Positions 35,444-47,500 of a stretch of 64,000 nucleotides of DNA are shown here, in pieces (the first letter of the stretch is position 1; each line of letters opens with the position of its first letter). Source of the DNA: Neurospora intermedia (taxonomy: Eukaryota > Ascomycota > Sordariomycetes > Sordariales > Sordariaceae); contig BTPP01000002.1 of assembly GCA_037102815.1 (NCBI GenBank), positions 2,914,001 through 2,978,000 of the forward strand. The letters are read 5' to 3'. Under the pieces are notes generated by a model. The model saw only the letters and a list, made by a program, of their open reading frames with translations. It had not been told where the DNA came from and did not search any database. The position numbers and the translations under genes were made by a program.

Positions 35444-37826
35444 AGGATCGGGTTGGGAGACCTGGTTTTGGGCTTCCGGTTGCCTGAGTGGACTTGGATT
35501 TAATGAGTGACGGGTTACGAAAATACGGGGTTTCATGTTGTTATGGCTTTTTGCTTTGGCTGTTACCTTAATTTTGGCGTTGTTTTTTCTCCGCGTCCTG
35601 CGGTTGCGTTCTGTTCCTTTGCTAATGTTTGCTCCGGTTATAATATGTAGAGCCTGTATCATCGCTTTGTTTTCAATCAGATGCTCTTCTCTCTTAAATC
35701 GCTTGTGGAAGCAATGTTCCACTGGGAAATGATGACAGAGTGGCTGCAATCACGGTGTTGGTGATATGGAAGAAAGAAAGAAGCTCGGAGAGCTTGAAAA
35801 TTTACAGCACCTAACCCAATCCAAGCTGAAGTTTCCCGTGATCTATCTGTTAAAAAGACGAGAGACGATGATCATACAAACATCGATTTCATCAACACCA
35901 GGTCCGACAATACGGGGCATCGCCTGCTCTACTTCGTCAACAGCGACAGCCACAAGCTCTCCACCAAAAGCGCCCGCTTCACTACGATGACAGTGAAGTC
36001 CGCTTAATATCATCATCACCTCCTTTGCCGTCAAAATCGCCAATAAGAAATCACCAGGAGAATGGAAGAAAAGAATAAAGATAAAACAGATAATGAGACC
36101 TAGTCAACCAGCACCCCCAGACCCCTCACCGCTGCCTCATCAACAGTTTGTCCCCGTGTTCTGGGCAAAACGCCACGCCGTATTTCCATAACCCGTTATT
36201 GTCGTCAGATTTTCAAGAGGGCTGTCGCTTTACCGGACGGATGAGGGTAGGTCAGGCACACACCTGGTGGGAAGCGGACGGGGCTCCTTTGGTCGAAAAT
36301 TGTGCTTTATAGGAATAAAACAGGTGAGGGCCATGGTGAGGGCCTGTGAGTCTGGCTTGGTTGTTGATTTGAACGTGCGCTTTGTTGAATCGCTTGACGA
36401 TATGTCTCATTGGGAAACGCTGAAAGATAAGGTGAAGGACCTAGTGTATATTGCTAGGGGCCTAGACTTAGTTGGTAGTCACTGGTGCTTGGTGGTCCGT
36501 TGTCGGGTGAGCTGCCGGGAGGAAGAGAATTGGTATGTTGTAATGCCAAGTTGGAAGATATTTGTACATATTCTTTCTTGATTTCGGCTTGAGATCATCA
36601 GTGATTGCTTGAAACCGCACAACCGCACGAAGTCCGTTCTATAACGTCCCAAGGGCCCGAGATACGATAATGCTGATACGGGCTGTAAACCTCGTTGTAA
36701 ACAACACACCACTCATGATTTCACCATCATGGGACGTCAGAACTGCTCCCGAGTCCCGACTGTCTGTCTCGCATCTGACGCCTCCTCATCCACAACGATT
36801 TTCATCCAGCATCCTCATAGCCTCGAACTTCCCCCAGCAACCTTCGCCGGCCCAATTGCCATATTTCCCAGGCTCACAACGCCTTGCTTCTGAAGCCTTT
36901 GCGCGTCTTGAAACATATATCCATGAACCACCGGGCTTACCGCATGCGACCATGATGTGCCACTAGGTCCGGGTTTTTGAAGTGTAAAAGACGGGCTTCT
37001 TCGCAGTCTTGGCGTGAAGAAAACTGGATGGCAGTAGGATGGGTCGAGAGTCATGGTAGGTGATGGTGGCATTGCCGCTTTCGGAACAGACGTAAGGTGC
37101 TTTGTTCTGGATTGTGAGAGTGAAGGTGACGAAGATGATGATAGTAGCGGTACCTGAGCCTTTGGGGGGTTTAATAGGAGGGTCGTCATTGATGTTTTGG
37201 TGTTGATGATTTGCTTGCGTCGGTGGTCTTAAGTGCCAGTATTTGGTATTTAGTGATTTCTCGGCTTTAAGGTTGGGTGAAGTCACGGTTGAACTGCGTA
37301 GTAGAGTTGGAGTTGAAGGAGGCCCACGAAGCTGGGTGTTGCTGAGGCCAATAGTTGACTGTGTGAGCCTTCCGGAGGTTGAGAACGGATATGATCGCTG
37401 GGGCCGAGACTCGGCTTCTTGATTGATAAGGTTTAGATTCAGATATCAGAAACAGCTCGGCGGAGATTGAAATGAGCGACATCTAATGCACCCCGGAAAT
37501 TCATGATCCCGGGACGTTGGATCGCCCAGGATGCTATTTACATACAGTAGTTCGTCATTGTTGATCATCTTCACGTGAAGTGCCGAAAGCGCCCCACCAT
37601 AGTTACCGGCCCGGTGTTCTATCCCCGCTCAATATGGTGTCCTGCTTGCCTGCTAAGCGCCCGAGGGGGGCTCCGCTCATGGATCGGCCCGTTCCCGAGC
37701 ATCGGGATTCAATTCCACATCCGGCCTGCATTTTGTACGTATGTTTACATTACTGTATGGTAGTTTTCAGTCTACACTATGAGAACGTGAAATCTATATG
37801 CTGTTACTGGTCTATTTGACCTCCTT
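35444..37826. other. Spacer between R-SNARE and dehydrogenase genes
   Basis: These genes converge, so both 3' UTRs are here. The remaining 2 kb shows no gene: frames of up to 124 codons (for example 36815-37189 on the minus strand) have no recognisable domain. Base composition is normal and no inverted repeats were found. Confidence 0.4.
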
Positions 37827-39089
37827 CTAGGCAGTTTTCTCTCCATTTTTCGCCTTCTTCCCACTCTTGGGCTTTTCCTTCTCTTTCTGCTTCCCCTTCT
37901 TAATCGTGTTTACTAAAGCTTCAATCTCCTCAACACGTTCCCGTTCCTTTTTCTCCTCCTCCTTCTCCTGTTCTCGTTTCTTTGCCCTTGCCCGCTTTGC
38001 AGCCGCATCCTTCTCCTTCTCCTCAATCAGCTTATCGCTTGATTCCCACAGCTTTTTCGCAATGGCTTCGTCGTCCACATCCTTCCGTGCGCAGTCGACC
38101 ACCATGCACTCCTTGACCACCTTTCCACCCTTGTCGCGAACGAGACTGCCTTCCATAACCGCCCACAAGATAGACTGCGCGCCCATCCTTGCGCTCTTGA
38201 GGAAAAGCCAGGAAAAGACGTAAAGGAAGAGGTATACGATGAGACCCCATACGGTGCCTCTAGTAAGCCACCGGCGCATGCCAGGCGTTCTCGAGTATCC
38301 GGGATCCACCAAAAAGACGCGCGCATTCATCGGAAGCTCATCGGGCCTCTTGTATGCGTCCAAATGCTTCTGGTAGGCCTTGCCAAACACCATCATAGCC
38401 ATCTTACTCCGCGCGTATGCCTTGCCGGGGGACCAGTCCTTCTTATCCAGAGCTTTATCCAACGACGGCGAGCGGATGTAGGCGGAGCATGTCGGGATAA
38501 TGATGCGCACGTCGCGGTCGAACGGTTGGGCGCGGATCGCGGGACTGAGGATACCCAGCAGATGGAAGTTGGAGAGGAAGTTAACCTGCCAGGTGCTCTC
38601 CACCCCATCCGGTGTCTCAGTCCTCGACTTTCCGGGCGGTGTGAGGGTCGATCCGCAGAGGATAATGGTGTCGAGGCGGCGGGGAGGAGCGTTGTCAACC
38701 CATTTTGTCGCAAATTTTCGGACGCTGTGCAGGGAACGTAGATCGACTTGTTCGGCGTAAATAAGCTGGTTGTTGGTGCGGTCGCGCATGTCGTCGATGA
38801 AGTCGACGAGAAAGGCGTCGTTGTGTTCGTGGTGTGTGAGGAGGATGATTTGGGCGCCTCGCTTGGCAAGCTCGTAGACCGTAGCGGCGCCGATGCCTGA
38901 TGTGCCGCCGGTGATCATGACAACGCGACCGTGCATGTTCCGTTCAGCCGTACATGTTGCGCCACTGGCGTAGATCTTTGTGACCGCGATGGCTCCGAGA
39001 GCGCTGCCAGCCTTGGTGAGAGTCCACGGCCCGGGTAGCCATGATGGCCACCCGTCCATGAGAACGCTGGCGAGGAAGGGAATTGGCAT
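37827..39089 (-). CDS. Short-chain dehydrogenase/reductase with membrane helix and charged C-terminal tail, 420 aa
   Basis: A single exon. The N-terminus has a hydrophobic stretch; the NAD(P)-binding motif is TGGTSGIG (60-67). Asn170 (WQVNFLSNFHL), Ser202 (PTCSAY) and Tyr225-x3-Lys229 (YARSK) make up a complete SDR catalytic set. A membrane helix follows (about 281-298). The last 75 residues are almost entirely Lys, Glu and Arg and look like a coiled coil or basic tail, longer than in ordinary SDRs. The nearest known type is the retinol-dehydrogenase-like group that includes yeast Env9, found on lipid droplets and ER; that placement is tentative. The start codon is only about 170 bp from the edge of the RIP-mutated block, so the promoter sits at or across the boundary. 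Confidence 0.88.
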   Translation of the reverse strand: MPIPFLASVLMDGWPSWLPGPWTLTKAGSALGAIAVTKIYASGATCTAERNMHGRVVMITGGTSGIGAATVYELAKRGAQIILLTHHEHNDAFLVDFIDDMRDRTNNQLIYAEQVDLRSLHSVRKFATKWVDNAPPRRLDTIILCGSTLTPPGKSRTETPDGVESTWQVNFLSNFHLLGILSPAIRAQPFDRDVRIIIPTCSAYIRSPSLDKALDKKDWSPGKAYARSKMAMMVFGKAYQKHLDAYKRPDELPMNARVFLVDPGYSRTPGMRRWLTRGTVWGLIVYLFLYVFSWLFLKSARMGAQSILWAVMEGSLVRDKGGKVVKECMVVDCARKDVDDEAIAKKLWESSDKLIEEKEKDAAAKRARAKKREQEKEEEKKERERVEEIEALVNTIKKGKQKEKEKPKSGKKAKNGEKTA

Positions 39090-39399
39090 TGTGCGGGATG
39101 GGTTTCGAAGGGATCGTTAGTGCTTCCAGTAATGCTACAAGGTCATTCTGCGGATCCTGAGATGTTGTTGCTGTTGTTGTTGTTGGTGGTGCAGAAGCAA
39201 AGAACGCTTATAAAAGAGGACAACAAGCTTGAGAAAGGAGGACCTATCGCAATTGGCTACAGGGGGGCATTCTATCCAGGTCCCAAAAATGGGATCCACT
39301 CCCAATTTTCCAGGTCCCTAACCAGCTACAAAAGTGATATTCTACCCAAGACTTGAAAGTTCCCTTAAGCGCCCACTAATAATATTTGTACCTTTGTAC

Positions 39400-42300
39400 C
39401 GCGCTTGCGCTGCATTCCCGCAATTTTCCTACAACTATTACCAAGCCCGCAAGTTTCGCGTAACCACGACCGTATTAAGTATTATTACTTACTATAATCT
39501 ATTATATACCGCACCAGCTCTATACTATTAAAGTACAACTCTATATCAACTACTACGTACAAACCTCGTATTATAGGTAAATAACTCACTATTATATATT
39601 ATAATTACTTATATACTAACTATTTACTTAATATAATCCTAATATAGGAATATAAAGTATTAAATTCTCTAATACCTATCGATAAAGTTTATTTTAGCCA
39701 ATTACTTATAAAAATAATTACTAAGGATATTATACCTAATCCTAATTTTAATATACTTAATAAGGCTATACTTCCTTAATATTTAAATATAGAATTAGTA
39801 AATATATACTTATATTTACTAAACTCCTCTCCTATACCTTCTTCGCTTATTCTTAACTCTAATAATAAAAAGAATAATATACCTAACTAATATACTCAAC
39901 GTAAGTAATGGACCTATAACCCTATTAAACTAATTCAAATAATTTTAAATTTATTAAATAGTAGTTTCTATATCCCTACCAATATAGCAACTATCTAGCA
40001 ACGATATTATAAAGTAGGAGTATTCTATATTATACTTAATAAATAGAATTATAATTAATAATAAATTTTATACTTCTAATTACTAAAAAATTCTTATACG
40101 AATAAAAAAAAGCTATTAATAGTAGAAATAAGGTTTACAGTAAAGTATCGTTACTATTACCGCTTCTATTAGAAAAAAACGCTACCCAATTAAAGAAAAG
40201 GAATTATATTAAAGAATATTTATACTTACAAACCCTACCTAGTACGTCTTAAATAATTAATTAAAGAAGATAACTCTATAGAAATTACTACTATTAATTA
40301 ATATATTTATAATATAGACCTCTATAATTAAATTACTTTACTACAAACTATTAAAGAATATATTATATACTTACTTCTAGTAAATTATCCTACTATTATA
40401 GTAGAAAGAATAGTTCTTAAATATAATAATCCCGTATATAGAAAGCGTTTAATTCACTACGGTAGCCGTTACTTTACTACTAAGAAATTTATAAATATTA
40501 CTATATTATTTAATTTCAAATTAGAAGAGAAAGAATACTATACTAATAAAAATAATATTCTTCAATAAGAATATAAATAATACTTCAAAAAGGTTGAGAA
40601 TTTTAATAATTAGAGAAATAAATAAATCTTTTTACTAAAAGTTAACCCAAAAATAAAGAAAAGAAGGGAAAAGCCTATATAGGCATTAGTCTTTACAAGA
40701 AATAAATGCTTAAAAACGCTACAGGAATATAATATAATTACTATTATACATTCAATACAAATATAAACTATTACTACTTTCTTCTTTTTATAATTATAGT
40801 ACGGAATAACTACAAATCTTAGCTTCCTATTACTTTTTTTCTTACAACTAATTAAACTACTAAAATTATTAGAGAGTATTTGAAAGTACTAGTTAAATAG
40901 TATAGTAATTTATAAGGTTAGGTACTCAAATATATAATTATAAATAATTTAGTAATTAAATAAAAGAGTATATAACTTACCTTTAATATTACTAACCGCA
41001 GGGAAGATACTATATAATATCTATTATATAAGAAATATCTTTAAGTAACGTTTTACAAGCACCTATAAAATAATAATATAGTATTGCGAATTATAATTAT
41101 AATACTATATAACCGGTTTATAGAAGAGAAATATTTTGAATCTATTAATTAAATTATTTTTTATACTACTCTAATACAAGTAGAATATCTCCGTAAGAAC
41201 TAACGACTACATACTAAACACTAGGCACACTAGTATAAGCATACAGTCCCGTTACTTTTATAAATTAATACTATAAATATAATTGAGTTTTAATATATTT
41301 ACTTAAAAACTATTAATACCCTCTTAAAATATAAGATAATTATATAATATAATTTGAAGGAGATTTTTTATATAATTATAGGTAAAATATATAATTACTT
41401 TCGTCGAACGGAAAAGTAGCGATCCCGCGCCAAAATTTATTCAAGACTATTTATAATAATTTTTCCAAACTTTAGGTTTAATAAATTACTAATTCGTATT
41501 TAAATATTTATTTTTCAATAATATCGGACTACTAAAGAATAACGACGAAAATAGCAACCTCCTAAATTTAAATATATTTATATACTTAATTGGGAAATAC
41601 TATTATTCAGAGAATAACCTACTAAATAGGATTAATCCCGCATTTTTTTAATAATTAATTTACTAATATTCTATTTAACTTAAAAATAACCTTAAAGATA
41701 AATATATATAACCAAATACAATTCTTATCCTTTAATAACCACTTCCTAAAGAAGATAATTTCTTTGAACTATAAAATAAAAGATTTTAGAATTTTAAAAA
41801 TAATCCTATAGGTATTAATAAGCGACTTACAAGTATACCACAATACAAATACCACTAGTTCACTATTTAGTAACTACCTTATACTTATATCTAGTATTAT
41901 TACCTATCTTTTAGTTTATTATAGCCTACTTATTTTATTCAACTAGTTAGTCTCTAGAATAAAAATGGATTTAAAGTGTACGAAGAAATTCGTATACCAT
42001 TTAAAGGTGCTTTTAATTATATTATCAGTATACCTCGAAGGTATAAACTAAACTTTCAAAAGGTTAATAAACAATTATCTACAAAAGTATAAAAAACTCT
42101 AAATTTTATAGAAGCTAATAATAATAGTATAAATAAGTTAGACTAAACGCTAAATAACCTCTACTTTATAGTTCGAGAGAGTATTAACATTATTAGTACT
42201 ATAAAAATAGAGGAATTTATCCAATTATTAAATAAAGCATAGGTTAAATTTTAAGAGCAGCAAAGAGTAAAATAAGATATAACTATTAATTAATTACTTT

Positions 42301-43603
42301 AATATAAATATTTAATATCTAATTTAATTCTTTATTTTACTACTCTAATCTTATTAATTAATTTGGAAGTATAAAGGTATTATAAAATATACATAAGTAG
42401 CAGCGAAAAAAATGCTTTTTCAAAGTGCATTTGAAGTTGTATAAACTTATAAGTTTTAAATATATTTTTCCAAGTAGTACCCTCTAAAAATAAGCAGAAT
42501 ATAGTAAATTATAATATAGTATAGTAAATAATACACTTATTACCCCGCATCGGAAAATATACGTATATACTTCTTATTAGTAGTTATTAACTATTACTTT
42601 CTATAATTAATATTTTACAACTATTTCTAATCTAAAATTAATAATAAAGTATTATATATATTTAATATATTATTATTATCTATCCTACCTTTTTTTTTAC
42701 ATATATTATACTATAGAAAATAATATTTCTAATAACACTAGAGAAGTTTAAAAGGTACTAATAAGCAGCTTCCCCGTATTATTTGTATAAGTAATAAAAT
42801 AAAAAATAAAATATCCTATATTTATATTAATATTGTAAAATCAATTATACCCTCCATTTGTACCTTCCGTTTGCGACTTTCATCTCAACTCTTTGTTTGC
42901 ACTCCTTATTATAAAATCTACACGTAACGCGTTATTCAAAATGAACTCACTTAAATAAATACGCCCAAATAGGAAACCCCTACCCCTCCTTTTTATATAC
43001 TTTCTTTACTCTTATACTTTTCTCTTTCTCTCCTTCTCCCTCTTTCAACCTCATAACTATAAACATTTATATATATCCCCTTATATACCTATTATTTATT
43101 TAACTTCTATTAATATTATTAATATATAAATAGTAAATTTAATTATATTATATATTTCCCCCGCTACTATAAGTATTTAAAATTATCTTATTAAATAAAT
43201 CTAAGTAGTAATTAATATTATTATTTAATACTTAAATTCACTAATATACTGTCCAATATACGCTCGAACAAAAGAGGAAGAGAAAATTAAGAGAAGGGAA
43301 CTCCCAAAAGAACCTACGTAAATTATAATACTTTTCCACTATTTTCAAAATACTAATAGAAATTATAGAAAAACAATACAGAATTAGAAGAGGGTACGCC
43401 TACTCCTAATAATAAAAAAATAACGAAAAAGCCTAGTATAGAAAGAGCCTTACTATATAGCGTTTATATAAGTAGAACTATTAAGAATACGAGTAGTAAA
43501 ATCTAAAAATATTTTAATTAAAAGAATATAGGATTTACTTGCTAGGAGTATTCGAAAAGCAATTATACTACTTAATATAAACCTATAAATTAAAAGCTTA
43601 ATT
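39400..43603. other. RIP-mutated AT-rich DNA left of gypsy element A
   Basis: Very high TpA and scarce CpA/TpG, the RIP signature. No frame over 60 codons exists. Parts look like decayed coding sequence on the plus strand (39.9-42.3 kb). A less mutated pyrimidine-rich stretch with TATA-like sequence (about 42.85-43.09 kb) could be an old promoter. No family is recognised. Confidence 0.5.
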
Positions 43604-43821
43604 TATTACGGGGCGAGAGGGTACCGTTGGGGGTAGGGTAAAATATACGTTATTGTACGAAGGGGGAGAAAGGGAAGTGTGCGTAGAGGACTAGTTATAT
43701 GGGCGAGAGCCTAGACAGGCTAGTCCGTACGTACGCACGTGAGACTACACGTTACAAAGTACTAGCGTAGTATATATACGGTTAGTATAGTATAATTATA
43801 TTATAGGCTAGCCTTATAATA
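43604..43821 (-). repeat. 3' LTR of gypsy fossil A (218 bp)
   Basis: A direct copy of 58962-59179. Differences between the copies are overwhelmingly transitions, as RIP produces. Contains a TACGTACG palindromic run. The purine-rich tract next to its inner edge marks it as the 3' LTR of a minus-strand element. Confidence 0.9.
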
Positions 43822-44309
43822 CTATCCCCTCTTAAAAGAAGTTCGTAGAACTGAAAAATTTATATATATATATAATAATAGACCTATTCCTTTATAAACT
43901 ATTATAATTTATAAATTATATTGGAAGTAATTTCCTAGGCTAAATATTTATTAATTATTGTATAACTATCCTAAATACTAAATATAATTTATCCTCCACT
44001 TCCTTATTAATTATTATATTTATTATAAACGTTGTAATTGTATTTAGGAGTAGCCTCGTTATATTAATCTTAGAGGCCGTTTCTTATTAGAAGCGAGCGG
44101 AGTAACGCTAGGAGGGCTCTAGTATTAGAGAGGGCGCCGGGGCCGTTAGAGAGGGCGTTAGGGCGGTTAGAGAATTAGAAGCGAGCCGGTTAAAGAGGCT
44201 CTAGACTTTTAGAAGGATAGGTTTATCCGGGTTCTTATAATAGAATTACTATAAACGGTGCTTATAATTAATAACGTTACTAACGGGCTCTTAAGTAGGG
44301 TCGCCGGTC

Positions 44310-44569
44310 TATAAGGGGTGCAGTACAGTTGGTACAAATGCTGGCCTCAATTAATCGATAAGGTTCTACGAAGAAGAAAAGAGGGTAAAAGAGCGCCCTC
44401 TAGGCGGGTATAGCTAGCTGTCCCTTTTTAAGGGACGTACGTACGCGTACGGGCCGCCGGAGTACCGCAGCGGCAAGCGACCTAATTAGTTGTATTAGCT
44501 GCCGGCCGGTTGGGACTCGGACTAGCGAGACTACTAGTCACTCCAGCTATAGGTATAAGCCCTATAATA
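44310..44569 (-). repeat. 3' LTR of gypsy fossil B (260 bp)
   Basis: A direct copy of 51530-51789. It keeps GC-rich blocks (for example GGGCCGCCGGAGT) unlike the element's interior. Flanked outside by CGGTC. Confidence 0.9.
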
Positions 44570-47500
44570 TTAGCCCCCTCCTCCCTTCTAATTAAAAAAT
44601 TACTTATAAGCTTGTACTTTATTATATATACCCTTAAAATTAAATAATAAGCCTCTTCCTTACTACTACTTATATTATATTCGAGTAATCTATATTTCTC
44701 AAATCGCTCCCTCTCCTTCTCTCTCTTCCTCTTTCCTCTTTCTTCAATAAAACTACGACCTTCTACTATAAGTATCCCTAATACCGCCGTCCCTTTACTA
44801 TTCTATCCCTTACTTTACCTTTCTCCTACTTTTTTACTATTCTTTTCCTTTACTACTCCCCAACATTTTATTCCGTCGTTTACCCTACTCTTATTTTATT
44901 TTCGCACTAATACAACGATAGTAATTCTTAAAATATTTAATACTCCTAATTAGCCTAATTTCGATTAGTTCGTATAATTCTAATAATTCTAATAATTCCT
45001 ATAGTAATAATAGCGGTAAAGCTCCTCCTCTACCCTATTTACAATTCCTACTCCGGCTCTTAAGAAGCCTAAAATCCCTAAACTAATTTAAACCCGGCCT
45101 AATATAATTATAGTCGGTATTAGTAAAACTATTACCAACGATATAATTTTAGCCTTCGTTACTAAAGTAATTAAACTTTAGTTTAACTAATATATTTACT
45201 ACCTTTCTTATAGATATAATTATATTATTACTCTTACGGGTAGTTCGATTACCGTTTATTTGTCTTACTAATATAGCAAAGTAGTTTACAAACTAACTTT
45301 AATTTAAATTTAGGACGCCTTTATAGCTTAATATACTATCGGTTATATCTCCGGTCCCTAGCGGACTATCTTTTTAATTACCTTTAAGGCGCTACCGGGT
45401 CTCTTTCTCTTAGAGGAGAAGGGCTTTATTCCCGCGTAAATTATTTATTTCTTTTTACTTTACAATATTAGTTCTAATTCTTTCTATAGTAGCTCTTAGG
45501 GTAGAATTAGTATTAAGACGGCCGTTACCTGCCCGCCGAGTCCCTCTATCGAGCCTAGCAACTCCGGTGCTAATTCTTCGTTAGGAATTAAACTAATTGA
45601 ATTCTAAAAGAGGATAGCTACCCTAAAGCTCAATATAAATAAAATAAAGTAAGTAATAGACCCCCCTATTATAAAGTCGATAGATAAACTTATTAATTAA
45701 TATAATAATAAATTTAAAGAGAAGAAGAAGAAGAAGAAAGAAGCGGCTACTATTATTATTATTGCTAAAACTCCCGCCCTAATAGCCGGCCCCTCCAATA
45801 TTTAACCCAAACACTATCTCCTAATTTATAAGAAGGATAATACTCTTAATAAACGTCCTCGTACTAATAACCCTACTACTATTACCCTTCGCGGATTCGA
45901 GTAATAGAATACCCCTATCCTTTAACTACCCCTTAGGGTCCGTCCCTCGGATAGTATTCGCCCGCTCCCCTCGCTATTACCCGACGTACGTCCGGAGAAT
46001 ATTCGCTCCTATAATATATATAAACCTACGCTAGAGAACCTTGCTAACGGTAGAAGGGAGAATATTAATTCTTTTAATATAAATAATACTATAAGGGATT
46101 TACTAAATAATAATATTATAAAGGATATTTAGTATTTTAGGGTAGTCTTAAGCTCGGCCCAAATAAAATTTTTATTTAATATAGTACTATTTAAAAGTCT
46201 TTAATTCCGTCTTTTAATAGTAATTCTATAATTAATTTTATATTGTACGTTAGTAAATTTATAGTTTTGTATATCGTTAAGCGGGTATTTTTTAATATAA
46301 CAATTAAAAGGTCCGTTATTCGTTGCCGCCAATCCGTACTTCGCCTTAAACCGGTCTAACGTTGCCATTTCTAAGAATTTATATAATAATTTTTAAATTA
46401 AATTTCAATACCCTTTCTACTTTATTAAGACCTTTCTAACTATTCCTTTATATTTTCTTATAATATTAGTATATAGAATTTTTTTAATTTAGAATTCTAA
46501 TTCTCCTTTAACCTCGATAGCGGACAATTAATTATTAGTAAATTTTTAATTTAGGAGGGGATCGGTAATAGTTCGGCGGAGAAGGTCGATATAGAAAATA
46601 TTATAAATAGTTTAGGGAAGGTTAGAAAGTTCTACTACGTAAAGAGAGAGAACCTTAGCGACTATATATTTTATATACAATTAATCGAATTTCTTCTTTG
46701 GGCGGTCCGTCGTATAGTTCTTTAAATTGAATTAAACTTTATCCCCGACTTAAAAGTATTCGGCCGGCTAGCGATATTAATTAGCGAATTTTTTTTTTTT
46801 TTAAATAGCTACGATTATAATTACTTAATATAAGTCTATAATTTATTGTAACTTTTATACGAATTAATAAGCCTACTTCTTAATAGAGAGAAAGGGAGTT
46901 CCTAAACGGGCTTCCTTTCCTACTACGGAAATTAGGAGCTCTATATCGAACCTATATATAATAAAAAAGGGAAATATTCCGATAGAAGTATTAATACGGC
47001 TATTAATAATTAATTAGGCTATTAGGTACTATTTATCCTAATTATTTTATATATAGTTAACTACCGCCCTAAGGTAAGTATATATCTCTTAATTTATATA
47101 TTTAGGGCCGCTATTGGTTTGTAAATAGTAAACCGTATTTAGAAAATGCTTAATATTAAGAAATTTATAGAGCTTCGCCTAGAACTGGCTAATTTAATTT
47201 GATCTTCGGTTATTTATAATAGATTGCGGGAAGTTATAGTAACGTATAAAGTATTATAAGAAGCGTTCAATATATAATTCGGCTTCTATTAAAAATATTA
47301 GCTCTAATATTATATTTTTACTTAATTAGTCTTTAATTACCTAAAAATAAATATTACTATTAGCTTTAGGGAAGTCTATAATAAAATTTATTTATATTTC
47401 TCTATTAAATTAATTTAGTATAAATAATAATTATATTAAACTTCGTTTCTATTTTCTCTATACTTTTATAGAATTATAAGTATAATAATTGCAAAGGAAT

